Part shown: piece by piece, positions 17,269 through 26,529 of the stretch
Position numbering within the stretch: position 1 is the stretch's first letter
Layout of the letters: every line of letters begins with the position of its first letter
DNA from: Methanococcoides alaskense
GTDB taxonomy: Archaea > Halobacteriota > Methanosarcinia > Methanosarcinales > Methanosarcinaceae
Direction of reading: 5' to 3'
Length of the DNA: 64,000 bases
Assembly (NCBI RefSeq): GCF_031454185.1
Contig: NZ_JAVDQI010000001.1
Location: forward strand, 62,001-126,000
The notes under the pieces: model-generated
What the model was told of the DNA's origin: nothing
Seen by the model: the letters and a program-made list of their open reading frames with translations, nothing else
The model's database searches: none
Program-made: the position numbers and the translations under genes

Positions 17269-17505
17269 TTGGATTTGGATGATCCTGCAGTTAGTAGTCA
17301 AAACGATGATGTGGTTGATAAAATCGTTGATGCAACTAATTATGGTTTAGCATATGCAGGTGAAAAAATAAAAGAAGTTGATGGCAATAAAGCTGTTAAA
17401 GGAGCTGCTTATTTAGGAGCATGTGCTGGTGTTTACTTGTCATCCATCACATGGGGAATTGTTGGAAGGAGAAACTGTAGAAATTTAATCTTAGCTGCAG
17501 ATTAG
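17269..17505 (+). CDS. Small hydrophobic protein, 78 aa
   Basis: The frame begins at a TTG (17269) four bases after the preceding stop; no ATG fits, so the start is uncertain. The N-terminal half is acidic (DDPAVSSQNDDVVDK). Residues 45-68 (KGAAYLGACAGVYLSSITWG) are Gly/Ala-rich and could span a membrane. No family recognised. The tight spacing to the PH-domain gene suggests a common transcript and perhaps a membrane-disturbing effector or an anchor. Confidence 0.5.
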   Translation: MDLDDPAVSSQNDDVVDKIVDATNYGLAYAGEKIKEVDGNKAVKGAAYLGACAGVYLSSITWGIVGRRNCRNLILAAD

Positions 17506-17530
17506 TATTATTTAAAAAACAGGGGAAACA

Positions 17531-18517
17531 ATGTCAGAAACAAACATGTGGATGGTTAGAGCGGGCGAAAATGCTTACCTGATAGACGATTTCAAAAACA
17601 AAAACTATGTTGCTATTGGATGGGATATTGGAGATATCAGCAAAGTTGAAAACAAAGATCAAGTGAAAGAACTTGTTGAACAAACATGCACATATTTTTC
17701 CAAGAAAAGCCAGATAAGTAATGCTGCTGGCCAGATGAATAGGTTCCGTTTCGATTTCAAAAAAGATGACTATGTGATATCATACGACCCTGCGAACAGG
17801 ATCTATATTCTAGGCCTGATCCGATCTGACTATGAATATAATACTGAAATAAGTGACTATTACCACACAAGAAAGGTTGATTGGGTTGGAGAAGTAAGAA
17901 GAGATGACCTCTCAACTTCAACACGAAATAGCCTCGGTGCTATTACTACTATATTTGCGATCAACGATGATGCTGCAGAAGAGATCATCGAGATACTTGA
18001 AGGAAAGAAAACACATCCTGATGAAGAGCTAGAAGAGATAAGCGAAGAAGAACTGAAAGAGGATATGGTCTCACGTGCTCATGAACTCATTAAAGATAAG
18101 ATAATTGCACTTGATTGGGAAGAAATGGAAAAACTGGTCGCAGGAGTTCTAAGATCAATGGGTTACAAGACACTGGTCACAGAACGTGGTTCTGATAGAG
18201 GTAAGGATATTGAAGCTTCCCCTGATGGCATGATGTTGGAAGAGCCAAGAATATTGGCTGAAGTAAAGCACCGCAGTGGAAAAATGGGTGCACCAGAGGT
18301 TCGTAGCTTTCATTCTGTGTTGAGAGGTAGAAAGGGGTTGTATATTTCTACTGGCGGTTTTTCTAAGGAAGCAAAGTATGAAGCAGATAGAAGCATTGAG
18401 CAGTTAACATTGATTGATTCTGATAGATTGGTTGAATTGATAATTCAGAATTATGATGAGTTTGATGTGGAAACGAAGTTGTTGGTGCCATTGGCTAAGA
18501 TCTATTGGCCTGCATGA
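17531..18517 (+). CDS. Mrr-type restriction endonuclease with N-terminal recognition domain
   Basis: 328 aa. Residues 1-140 (MWMVRAGENAYLIDDFKNKN and on to DYVISYDPANRIYILGLI) resemble the PUA/EVE-like module often fused to Mrr nucleases, which can read modified bases. Residues 195-320 are an Mrr PD-(D/E)XK domain: GSDRGKDIEAS gives the catalytic Asp near 227, AEVKHRSG the E-x-K near 241-243, then YISTGGFSKEA. Mrr enzymes cut methylated or foreign DNA. AGGGGA precedes the ATG. It lies 144 bases before brxB on the same strand, where brxA would sit in a standard type 1 BREX locus. It may serve as a type IV companion to BREX. Confidence 0.85.
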   Translation: MSETNMWMVRAGENAYLIDDFKNKNYVAIGWDIGDISKVENKDQVKELVEQTCTYFSKKSQISNAAGQMNRFRFDFKKDDYVISYDPANRIYILGLIRSDYEYNTEISDYYHTRKVDWVGEVRRDDLSTSTRNSLGAITTIFAINDDAAEEIIEILEGKKTHPDEELEEISEEELKEDMVSRAHELIKDKIIALDWEEMEKLVAGVLRSMGYKTLVTERGSDRGKDIEASPDGMMLEEPRILAEVKHRSGKMGAPEVRSFHSVLRGRKGLYISTGGFSKEAKYEADRSIEQLTLIDSDRLVELIIQNYDEFDVETKLLVPLAKIYWPA

Positions 18518-18629
18518 AAGTTTAATTGATACTTAACCAGAATTTGTTATAATCGATATAAATAGAACCAAATTTGAAAAGCTCAATATGAACCAATTAG
18601 ATGCTTTCATAATGAAAATGAATTAACTA

Positions 18630-18644
18630 CATTTAAATAAATTT
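18630..18644 (+). promoter_or_regulatory. Possible TATA box for the BREX operon
   Basis: CATTTAAATAAATTT is an archaeal TATA-like box. With the usual distance of about 25 bases to the transcription start, the mRNA would begin within a few bases of the brxB ATG at 18662, giving a nearly leaderless transcript; no Shine-Dalgarno motif precedes that ATG, which agrees. The same stretch could be chance in AT-rich DNA. Confidence 0.35.
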
Positions 18645-18661
18645 AGACACATGTGATATCA

Positions 18662-19228
18662 ATGACTTTCGAGGAACGTTTAGAGCAATTAAAAGATGAG
18701 CTCAAAAAAGAAGACTTCTTAAAAGCAAGAGGGCTTGGAAATGAGATTCCATTCTGGATATTTGACTATCCAGCAGATAAAGAACTTCTTGTTAGAAACA
18801 AGATCAACAAGATCATAACAAGTCTCGAAAATGAATCCATTTCTATCCTCAATATCGATCTGTACGATACTTGTCTTGAAATATTGCAACAGATTCCTGA
18901 AGAGAAGATCATTGCTCTTGAAAAGAGGAAAGGTTCAGATGCGTTGCTCAAAAAGCTTAAACTTATGCTAAAGCCGGATGTTCTTAAAAATACAATAATG
19001 AACAAGGTCGAAGAAGCCGAAAGTCCAGATATTATTTTTCTGACAGGTGCTGGGAAGGCATGGCCAATGATAAGGTCACATTCGATCTTGAACAATTTAC
19101 AACCAGTGTTTGATAATACGCCCCTTGTTATGTTCTATCCAGGGGAATATAGTGAGTTTGATCTGAGTTTGTTTGGAAAACTGACTGCTAAGAATTATTA
19201 TAGAGCATTTAGGTTGATCAATATTTAA
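18662..19228 (+). CDS. brxB: BREX protein BrxB (DUF1788)
   Basis: 188 aa from the ATG at 18662; a GTG three codons upstream is an alternative. The DUF1788 hallmarks are visible: IFDYPADKELLVRNKI near residue 35, DIIFLTGAGKAWPMIRSHSI near 120-140 and the LNNLQ that follows. BrxB is a small essential component of type 1 BREX, likely part of the complex with BrxC and PglZ; its biochemistry is not well defined. The gene is followed after 20 bases by brxC, with pglX, pglZ and brxL downstream, confirming the assignment. No DUF1819 (BrxA) gene precedes it. Confidence 0.93.
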   Translation: MTFEERLEQLKDELKKEDFLKARGLGNEIPFWIFDYPADKELLVRNKINKIITSLENESISILNIDLYDTCLEILQQIPEEKIIALEKRKGSDALLKKLKLMLKPDVLKNTIMNKVEEAESPDIIFLTGAGKAWPMIRSHSILNNLQPVFDNTPLVMFYPGEYSEFDLSLFGKLTAKNYYRAFRLINI

Positions 19229-19248
19229 TAGTTTAATGTGTGGTAGTT

Positions 19249-22200
19249 ATGACAAGTGGAACCAAAATAGAAGACCTCTTTTTAAAAGACGTTAAACGAA
19301 ATATCAATGGTGTCATTAAGGTCGATCAAGATGATGATGCCAGTATTTATACTGAACTTGATGAGTATGTTGTTACAAAAGAATCAAGGGAACATTTTGA
19401 TAAGTTCTTTTCCAGATACTTAAATGCCACACAGGAATCTACTGATAAGATCGGTGTTTGGGTATCGGGTTTTTTCGGTTCAGGTAAGTCTCATTTCATA
19501 AAAATACTTTCATATTTGATGGAAAATAGGACTGTACATGGAAAAACATCTCTTGATTTTTTCAGGGACAAAATTGAAGATGCACTTATTTTCGATAGCA
19601 TTGAAAGATCGGTCAATTATGGTACAAAAGATGTCATCCTGTTCAATATCGATTCTAAAGCAAGTACTGTTGACAGAGACAATGAGCTTATTGTTAATGT
19701 GATGATGCGTGCGTTCAATGAGAAGAGAGGGTACTACAGGGATGTTTTCTGGATCGCTGAAATGGAAGAAGATATGGACAATAAAGGTCTCTATGGTTCA
19801 TTTAAAGAGGAGTTTTTGAAGATCAATGGTGATACTTGGGAAAACAAGAGAAGTAGCTATTCTTTTGAACAGGATGATATTGTTGAAGCGTTGGTAAATT
19901 GTGGCTATCAAAGTCGTGAAGCTAATGAGAGACTTTTCGATAACGATGGTCAAGCATATCATTTTGATGTTGAGAAGTTTGCTGAAAAACTGAAGAAATA
20001 TTGTGATTCAAAAGGAAATGATCATCAGGTCATTTTCCTTATTGACGAGATAGGACAATATATTGGTGCGAATAGTGAGCTAATGCTGAATCTCCAAACG
20101 ATCGTTGAAGAGCTTGGTACTAAACTTGTAGGGAAAGCATGGGTAATTGTCACATCGCAGGCTGATATTGATCTTATTACTCAGGAAAAAGTAAAAGGTT
20201 ATGATTTTTCTAAAATTCAGGGACGTTTTGATACTCGATTAAGCCTTTCCAGTGCTAATGTGGACGAGGTTATCAAAAGAAGGATTCTTGATAAAAAGGA
20301 TGATTACAAGGATATGCTTTCAGTATATTATGGAGATAATCAAACCATACTGAAGAATTTGTTATTGTTCTCAAATGGCACAGCACAGATGAAATTGTAT
20401 TCTAGTTCTGATGATTTTGTTAATGTTTATCCATTTGTTCCTTACCAGTTCATTATTTTGCAGAAAGTGTTTGACCAGATCAGGCAGACTGGATATACAG
20501 GAAAACACCTTGCAAAAGGTGAGAGGTCTATGCTTAATGCTTTCAAGGAAGCAAGTGAGAAATATTGTGATAATGAAATTGGCGTTCTTGTGCCGTTCTC
20601 TTCATTTTATAGTACCGTTGAGAGTTTTCTTGACCCGATTATTACGCGTACTATCAAACAAGCAGAAGCAAATGATGTTTTAAACAATGCTGATTGCGAT
20701 ATTTTAAAGATGTTGTTCATGATTCGTCATGTGGTAGATGTTCAGGCAAATCTTGAGAATCTGGTGGCTTTGTCAGTTTCGAGTGTTAATGAGGATAAGC
20801 TTGAACTTAAGAAAAGTGTCGCTGAGTCTTTGATTAAGTTGGAAGGACAGACACTTATCAATAAATCAGGAGATAGTTATTCATTCCTGACCAACGAGGA
20901 GCAGGAGATCAATCGTGAGATCAAGAACCTTGATGTTGACAGGCATTTGATCCTTGATGATATTTTCAATGTTGTTTTTAATTCTAATGATATTTGTCCT
21001 GTTAAGCATAGCAAATATGTTTTTGATAGAGCACTTGATGATAAAACTAAATCTGCAAACAATGCAGATATTACTGTTAAATTCCTGACCCCAATGTCTG
21101 ATGAGGTAACAAGAGGCAGTGGTCAGAGGTCGTTGTCGGGTGATAATTTAAGCAATATTGATTCTAAGGATACGTTACTTTTCATTTTCCCTGAAAAGAG
21201 TGATTTTGTAGATATAGTTAAAAAATATTTGAGGATCAACAAATATCTTACTCAAAACAGCTCAAGATCAGATAACGATATTCGCCACCGTATATTATTG
21301 GATAAAAAACAGGACCTTGAGAGGCTTAAAGAGTCTGCTGTTAGAGGTATATTGGATGGAGCATCTGAAGCACGAATATTTGTTCATGGTAAAGAAGTGT
21401 CAAGTATTGGGAACAAGAACCCCAAGGAAAGGGTAAAGGAAGGATTAGATGTTCTTTTTGAGAATGTTTACAGTAAGTATGGATATGTTACAAGAAAATT
21501 TGATTCCGATAGTGATGTTCTAAAGATTCTAAGATCAAATGATCTTGAAAAGTATGGCATCGGTAAATCAGATACTAATAAAAGAGCTTTGAAAGAAGTT
21601 TTAGATTATGTGGATATTCGTACTGAAAAGAACGATAATGTTGTTCTAAAGGAAGTTAAGAGTAGATTTTCAGGAAAGCCATATGGCTGGAATGATCTGA
21701 CAATATCCGGTCTTGTTGCGACTCTTTTTACAAACGAGGATATCAGACTTAGATACCAAAAGACAACGCTTCAGGGAAATCCAGAGGAAATTGCCAGATA
21801 CCTTACAAGAAAAGATGATGCTGAACGTGTGATCCTTGAGATACGTAAGCCTGCTGGAATGGAAATAATCAATGATGTTAAGTCGATCCTTCGAGATGTG
21901 TTTGATAGAACGGCTATTCCTGATAAGGAGAAGGACCTTTTCGATCTTTGTTATGAGATAATTAGTGAAGAGATGGGAAGCGTTGAGAGAATTGCTGGCA
22001 AGTATGCTGAGGAGAAACGCTACCCAGGTGAGAAAGATATTCTTGCTTATGAGAAGTTTTTGAAACGTTTATTGAGTATCACTGATCCTTCTCAATTCCT
22101 TGGTAAGCTTTCAGAAGATAAGGTAATTCTTCATGATCTAAAAGAAAAAGTAAGTCCTGTGATGAGATTCTTTGGAAGTCCACAGGTTGATATTTTCAGG

Positions 22201-22821
22201 AAGGTTGCGAAGAAGATCGGTTCATTCAAGAGGAACGAGCAATTCCTTGATGCTGATGGAAAGTTTGCTGTTAAGGACATTGGGAGGATATTAGCTCTTG
22301 AGCAGCCATATCCTGAAATAAAGACTTTGACCGGATATGAAATATCTATAGATAGCTCCCTTAAAGCAAGTCTTGAGATTTTAAAGAAGCAGTTCTTTGA
22401 TAGACTTGAAAGTGTTAAGATAGAGATAGAGGATGAATTTGGACATCATGCGACATTGTCCAATGACTTCAAACTTTCTGTGTTAAAACCATTTGAGAAA
22501 CTGGAAGTTGATGTTACAAGTTCAGATGAGTGTTCTTTTGTGAAACTTCAGCTTGATAGACTTGAAGGTGAGCTGAGGATAGTGTTTGATGAGATCAGTA
22601 AACAGTTGCAGGTCATTAAGGAGGCCACGGCACCTGTTGAGGTTGATGGTGAGTCAGGTATTCCTGATCCAATGCCTGTTGTTCGTGGAACAAAAATGAT
22701 CGAACATGCTGTATTCCGCACTCCGAATACAATTCGATCTGAAGAAGAGCTTGACAAGTATCTCGAAAGTTTGAGATCTAAGCTTATTGCTATACTTGAG
22801 GAGAGTAATATTAAGTTCTGA
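19249..22821 (+). CDS. brxC: BREX ATPase BrxC
   Basis: About 1190 aa, the usual length of BrxC. The P-loop VSGFFGSGKSH lies near residues 72-82, followed by FLIDEIGQYIG (Walker B type) near 260 and WVIVTSQADID as sensor. BrxC/PglY is a large AAA-like ATPase required for BREX defence and DNA methylation, probably acting with BrxB, PglX and PglZ. ATG 19249 was preferred to GTG 19240. Codon use is like that of brxB. No frameshifts are seen. Followed by a 209-base gap, then pglX. Confidence 0.95.
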   Translation: MTSGTKIEDLFLKDVKRNINGVIKVDQDDDASIYTELDEYVVTKESREHFDKFFSRYLNATQESTDKIGVWVSGFFGSGKSHFIKILSYLMENRTVHGKTSLDFFRDKIEDALIFDSIERSVNYGTKDVILFNIDSKASTVDRDNELIVNVMMRAFNEKRGYYRDVFWIAEMEEDMDNKGLYGSFKEEFLKINGDTWENKRSSYSFEQDDIVEALVNCGYQSREANERLFDNDGQAYHFDVEKFAEKLKKYCDSKGNDHQVIFLIDEIGQYIGANSELMLNLQTIVEELGTKLVGKAWVIVTSQADIDLITQEKVKGYDFSKIQGRFDTRLSLSSANVDEVIKRRILDKKDDYKDMLSVYYGDNQTILKNLLLFSNGTAQMKLYSSSDDFVNVYPFVPYQFIILQKVFDQIRQTGYTGKHLAKGERSMLNAFKEASEKYCDNEIGVLVPFSSFYSTVESFLDPIITRTIKQAEANDVLNNADCDILKMLFMIRHVVDVQANLENLVALSVSSVNEDKLELKKSVAESLIKLEGQTLINKSGDSYSFLTNEEQEINREIKNLDVDRHLILDDIFNVVFNSNDICPVKHSKYVFDRALDDKTKSANNADITVKFLTPMSDEVTRGSGQRSLSGDNLSNIDSKDTLLFIFPEKSDFVDIVKKYLRINKYLTQNSSRSDNDIRHRILLDKKQDLERLKESAVRGILDGASEARIFVHGKEVSSIGNKNPKERVKEGLDVLFENVYSKYGYVTRKFDSDSDVLKILRSNDLEKYGIGKSDTNKRALKEVLDYVDIRTEKNDNVVLKEVKSRFSGKPYGWNDLTISGLVATLFTNEDIRLRYQKTTLQGNPEEIARYLTRKDDAERVILEIRKPAGMEIINDVKSILRDVFDRTAIPDKEKDLFDLCYEIISEEMGSVERIAGKYAEEKRYPGEKDILAYEKFLKRLLSITDPSQFLGKLSEDKVILHDLKEKVSPVMRFFGSPQVDIFRKVAKKIGSFKRNEQFLDADGKFAVKDIGRILALEQPYPEIKTLTGYEISIDSSLKASLEILKKQFFDRLESVKIEIEDEFGHHATLSNDFKLSVLKPFEKLEVDVTSSDECSFVKLQLDRLEGELRIVFDEISKQLQVIKEATAPVEVDGESGIPDPMPVVRGTKMIEHAVFRTPNTIRSEEELDKYLESLRSKLIAILEESNIKF

Positions 22822-23030
22822 TTATTAAATACCAGATTAAAATTTGTTGCGAAGTTTAACAACCGAGGAATCATGTGAGGACCAAGTTCGATGAAACCTC
22901 GCAGCAGTAAACAAAAATATCGCCTGACCTCCAAAGCTCACAAATTCTTAAAAAACGAACAAGCAGATCAAAACGTATGATTTGCTCTTATTGAACACAA
23001 CAATTTTACAATAATCAAGTGGTAGCTACT

Positions 23031-24731
23031 ATGGATAAGAAAAAGATAGAGGCATTTTCAAATACCGTGAGAGACAAGCTCCTCACAGAAATAAAGAACC
23101 AAGCATTTAACCTTGGTATTACTCCCGAAACGATCCACCCCGTGGACAGCACAACAGAAGATGCCATTATTGTAGGTGGCAAAGTCTTAGATAAGAAGAT
23201 CATGCACCAGCGTGAGCAACTTGTAAGAGCAGTTGAAGAGAATGGCTACGTCCAAGTGATGGATGAAGTCACATACACATGGTTCAACCGTTTTGTTGCT
23301 CTCAAATTCATGGAAGCCAACGCTTACCTCCCCGTAAAAGTGTTCTCCTCCAAAGACCCATACGACCACGACAATGAACCTGAACTTTTCACTCAGGCAA
23401 CATCCATAGATTTCCTCGACCTTGACCGCTCTCACATTCTCGACCTTAAAACCGATAACAAGGACGAAGAACTTTACAGATACCTTATCCTCAAGACCTG
23501 CAATTATCTTAATGAGATCATGCCGTTCCTGTTCGAACGCATTGAGGATTACACCGAACTCCTGCTTCCAGCAGACCTGCTCCACACCGATTCAATTATC
23601 CACGATATTAACGGCATCATCGATGAAGCTGACTGGCGTGAAGTTGAGGTCATCGGTTGGATCTATCAAGATTATGTTAATCCAAGAAAGACCGAAGTGT
23701 TCAAAGACCTGAAAAAGAACATCAAAATAAGCAAAGAGAACATCCCTGCTGCTACCCAACTATTCACTCCTAAATGGATAGTCAAGTACATGGTTGAAAA
23801 CTCCCTCGGCAGACTATGGCTTGAATCCAATCCAAACCCAACCCTGCAATCAAAGTTCAAATACTTCATAGAACAGGAATCTCCAACCCCTGAAAACAAA
23901 ACCCACAATCTCGAAGAAATAACCCTCCTCGACCCCGCCATGGGTTCTGGTCATATCCTTGTCTATGCTTTCGATGTTTTCTATGAACTCTACCACTCCA
24001 TGGGCTACCTCGATGAAGAAATAGCCCCCCTCATCCTCAACAATAATCTCTACGGTTTAGAGATCGACAACCGTGCCACCCAACTTGCAGGCTTCGCCCT
24101 GATGATGCAGGCAAGAAAGTATGATAAGGACCTGTTCAAAAAGCAGATAAACCTAAACCTCTGCCCCATACAGGAAACCAACCATCTCCAGATAGACGCT
24201 TCAACATACCCTCAATTACACCGCCTCTATGATTTCTTCATCGATGCCAAAGAGTACGGCTCTATCCTGAAACTCCCTAAATTCGATTTTGCAAAGATCG
24301 ATGAGGAATACGAACGATTTAAGGAGCAGCCATCGTTAGATTCTTTTTCAGTATCATTTGGCGTTGATGATATTGTCAAGCAGGCAAAAGTGATGGCAGG
24401 CTTGTATGATTGTGTGGTGACGAATCCGCCGTATATGAATGCAAGTGGAATGAACTCTAAATTGAAGAAAAGAGTAGCAAAGGATTATCCCGATTCAAAA
24501 AGTGACTTATTTTCTGTATTTATTCAAAGATGTCTAGATTACACATCAAATAATTGTTTTACTTCAATGATCACAATGCAATCATGGATGTTTCTTTCTT
24601 CTTTTGAAAAGTTGAGAGTGAATATATTACAAAATCATTGTATTGATACCATGGTTCATTTAGGAGCAAGAGCTTTTGAACAAATTGGTGGTGAAGTTGT
24701 TTCTACAACATCTTTTGTATTAAGGAAGTAA
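23031..24731 (+). CDS. pglX: PglX N-terminal part (BREX adenine methyltransferase), ended by frameshift
   Basis: 566 aa. Contains the methyltransferase core of type 1 PglX: motif I DPAMGSG near residue 300 and the catalytic NPPY near 465, plus LYGLEIDNRATQLAG. PglX adds N6-methyl to adenine to mark host DNA and is needed for defence. Translation stops at TAA 24729-24731, right after GGEVVSTTSFVLRK, where full-length PglX continues into the target-recognition region. The continuation lies in the +1 frame (next entry). Codon use is GC-richer up to about 24410, then turns AT-rich. The start was taken at ATG 23031; GTG 23019 is an alternative. Together with the next gene it equals one PglX of about 1150 residues. 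Confidence 0.9.
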   Translation: MDKKKIEAFSNTVRDKLLTEIKNQAFNLGITPETIHPVDSTTEDAIIVGGKVLDKKIMHQREQLVRAVEENGYVQVMDEVTYTWFNRFVALKFMEANAYLPVKVFSSKDPYDHDNEPELFTQATSIDFLDLDRSHILDLKTDNKDEELYRYLILKTCNYLNEIMPFLFERIEDYTELLLPADLLHTDSIIHDINGIIDEADWREVEVIGWIYQDYVNPRKTEVFKDLKKNIKISKENIPAATQLFTPKWIVKYMVENSLGRLWLESNPNPTLQSKFKYFIEQESPTPENKTHNLEEITLLDPAMGSGHILVYAFDVFYELYHSMGYLDEEIAPLILNNNLYGLEIDNRATQLAGFALMMQARKYDKDLFKKQINLNLCPIQETNHLQIDASTYPQLHRLYDFFIDAKEYGSILKLPKFDFAKIDEEYERFKEQPSLDSFSVSFGVDDIVKQAKVMAGLYDCVVTNPPYMNASGMNSKLKKRVAKDYPDSKSDLFSVFIQRCLDYTSNNCFTSMITMQSWMFLSSFEKLRVNILQNHCIDTMVHLGARAFEQIGGEVVSTTSFVLRK

Positions 24732-24738
24732 AAAAATG
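24720..24738 (+). other. Frameshift site within pglX beside an A7 tract
   Basis: Frame 1 reads TTA AGG AAG TAA; the +1 frame reads GGA AGT AAA AAA ATG through the same bases, so the two halves of pglX overlap here. The A7 run at 24730-24736 lies just after the stop, so changes in its length alone would not remove the TAA; the lost or gained base must be at or before 24729. The second half has an ATG at 24736, five bases past the stop, suitable for reinitiation. The stop is TAA, so pyrrolysine read-through does not apply. Sequencing error, mutation, programmed +1 shifting and a genuinely split enzyme are all possible. Confidence 0.7.
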
Positions 24739-26475
24739 ACTACATTTATAAATTTGATAAATTACAATTCAAGTAATGAAAAAGAGAATGAATTTTTCAA
24801 TGATGACAATCGAAAATTTATTTTGGATCAGTCTGTTTTTTTAAATATTCCTGGCAAAACGATTTGTTATGAATCAAATGATAAAATTATTGATATTTTT
24901 AAATTAAATAATAGTTTAAAAGATGTTGCTGATTTTAAAACTGGAATTACTACTGGTGACAACACAAAATTTATGAGAAGTTGGTTTGAAATTCAATTTA
25001 ATAATATATACTTTAACTCTGAAAATGTTCAAAATTCTATTGATTCCGGCTTTAAGTGGTTTCCATGCAAAAGTGGAGGAACTACTCGTAAATGGTTTGG
25101 GAACAATGATTTGATTATAAATTATCAAAATGATGGATATGACATTAAACATTTTGTTGATAAACACGGTAAACTAAAATCAACAATAAGAAATCAAAAA
25201 TACTATTTTAGAGAATCAATAACTTGGTCTAAAATTACAAGTAATCAAATCAGTGTGCGTTATGCTAAAATAGGCTCAATTTTTGATGCTGTTGGGTTGT
25301 CAGCATTTGAAAAAAATAGTAATCTAACATATATAATGGCTCTTTTAAATTCAAAACCCACAATGCTACTTCTAAGCTACATTAGAGATGGTCTTAGCAT
25401 CCTCGTAGGTAATCTTGTGAACTTACCGTTTATAGTACCTTCATCAACAGACGAGATTCAGATCAGTAAATTAACTCAACAATGCATCGATATTTCTTGC
25501 GAAGAATGGGATTCTCGAGAAATATCATGGGACTTCAACATTAACGAACTAATCCACTATAAAACAACATTAACTCTAGAAGATGCTTACAATAACTACT
25601 GCACCTACTGGAAAGAAAAATTCCATCAACTCCATACAAACGAAGAAGAACTCAATCGTATTTTCATTGACATATATGGCCTTGAGGATGAGTTAACACC
25701 AGATGTACCATTGAAAGATATTACAATTCTTAAGACTGAAACAGAAATTAGGAATGGCAAACTTTCATTCAAAAAAGATGTAATTATTAAGCAGTTTATC
25801 TCCTACGCTGTCGGCTGCATGTTCGGTCGCTACTCACCCGAAAAGCCCGGGCTAATACTCGCAAATCAAGGTGAAACACTCGCAGACTTCAAGGCAAAAG
25901 TACCTAATGTGGATTTCATGCCGGATGAGGATAATATTATTCCGGTGCTGGATAATGAGTATTTCTCGGATGATATTGTGGGCAGATTCAAGGAATTCCT
26001 TAAGTTTACGTTTGGGGCAGAGACATTGTCGGTAAATCTGGACTTTATAGCAGGGGCTTTGGCGAAGAAAGGTGGCAAGGGGTCAGAGCAGGTTATTCGG
26101 GATTACTTTATCAAGGATTTCTACAAGGATCATTTGAAGATGTACAAGAAGAGACCGATATACTGGATGTTTACTTCGGGAAAGGGGAAGGCTTTCAATG
26201 CTTTGGTCTATATGCATCGGTATGATAAGCAGACTTTGGCTAAGATGAGGATGGATTATTTGTTGGAGCTTGAAAGTAAAATGGATGCTCAGAAAGGGAT
26301 GTTGGATGGGGATAAAGTTACTTCTCAGAGAGATAAGCTGGCTGGACAGATTCGGGAGATCATGGAGTATGATGAGGTGCTGAAGAATAAGGCAGATGCT
26401 TATATTGAAATCGATCTGGATGATGGGGTCAAGGTTAATTATGCGAAGTTTGAAGGGTTGGTTGGGAAGATATGA
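24736..26475 (+). CDS. pglX: PglX C-terminal part (target recognition and C-terminal domain)
   Basis: 579 aa. Continues the PglX sequence: an AT-rich, Asn/Ile-rich region (residues 1-240; YYFRESITWSKITSNQISVR is typical of the specificity region of type II-G-like methyltransferases), then a conserved C-terminal part from about residue 255 (DSREISWDFNINELI, ISYAVGCMFGRYSPEKPGLI, RPIYWMFTSGKGKAFNALVY). The target-recognition DNA is much richer in A+T than either flank, which suggests exchange by recombination. The ATG 24736 could be used for reinitiation. With the N-terminal part it completes one pglX; whether active enzyme is made depends on the frameshift at 24720-24738. Confidence 0.88.
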   Translation: MTTFINLINYNSSNEKENEFFNDDNRKFILDQSVFLNIPGKTICYESNDKIIDIFKLNNSLKDVADFKTGITTGDNTKFMRSWFEIQFNNIYFNSENVQNSIDSGFKWFPCKSGGTTRKWFGNNDLIINYQNDGYDIKHFVDKHGKLKSTIRNQKYYFRESITWSKITSNQISVRYAKIGSIFDAVGLSAFEKNSNLTYIMALLNSKPTMLLLSYIRDGLSILVGNLVNLPFIVPSSTDEIQISKLTQQCIDISCEEWDSREISWDFNINELIHYKTTLTLEDAYNNYCTYWKEKFHQLHTNEEELNRIFIDIYGLEDELTPDVPLKDITILKTETEIRNGKLSFKKDVIIKQFISYAVGCMFGRYSPEKPGLILANQGETLADFKAKVPNVDFMPDEDNIIPVLDNEYFSDDIVGRFKEFLKFTFGAETLSVNLDFIAGALAKKGGKGSEQVIRDYFIKDFYKDHLKMYKKRPIYWMFTSGKGKAFNALVYMHRYDKQTLAKMRMDYLLELESKMDAQKGMLDGDKVTSQRDKLAGQIREIMEYDEVLKNKADAYIEIDLDDGVKVNYAKFEGLVGKI

Positions 26476-26529
26476 TTATCGTTCCTATTTTCTACTTTAA
26501 GGTATGTTGATGATATTTTAGGTGGTAGT

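Noticed and set aside
22891..22980. 29-codon frame between brxC and pglX
   Set aside because: A basic short peptide without a ribosome site; no support beyond the open frame.
24729..24731. Pyrrolysine read-through joining the pglX halves
   Set aside because: The stop is TAA, not TAG, and the continuation is in another frame.
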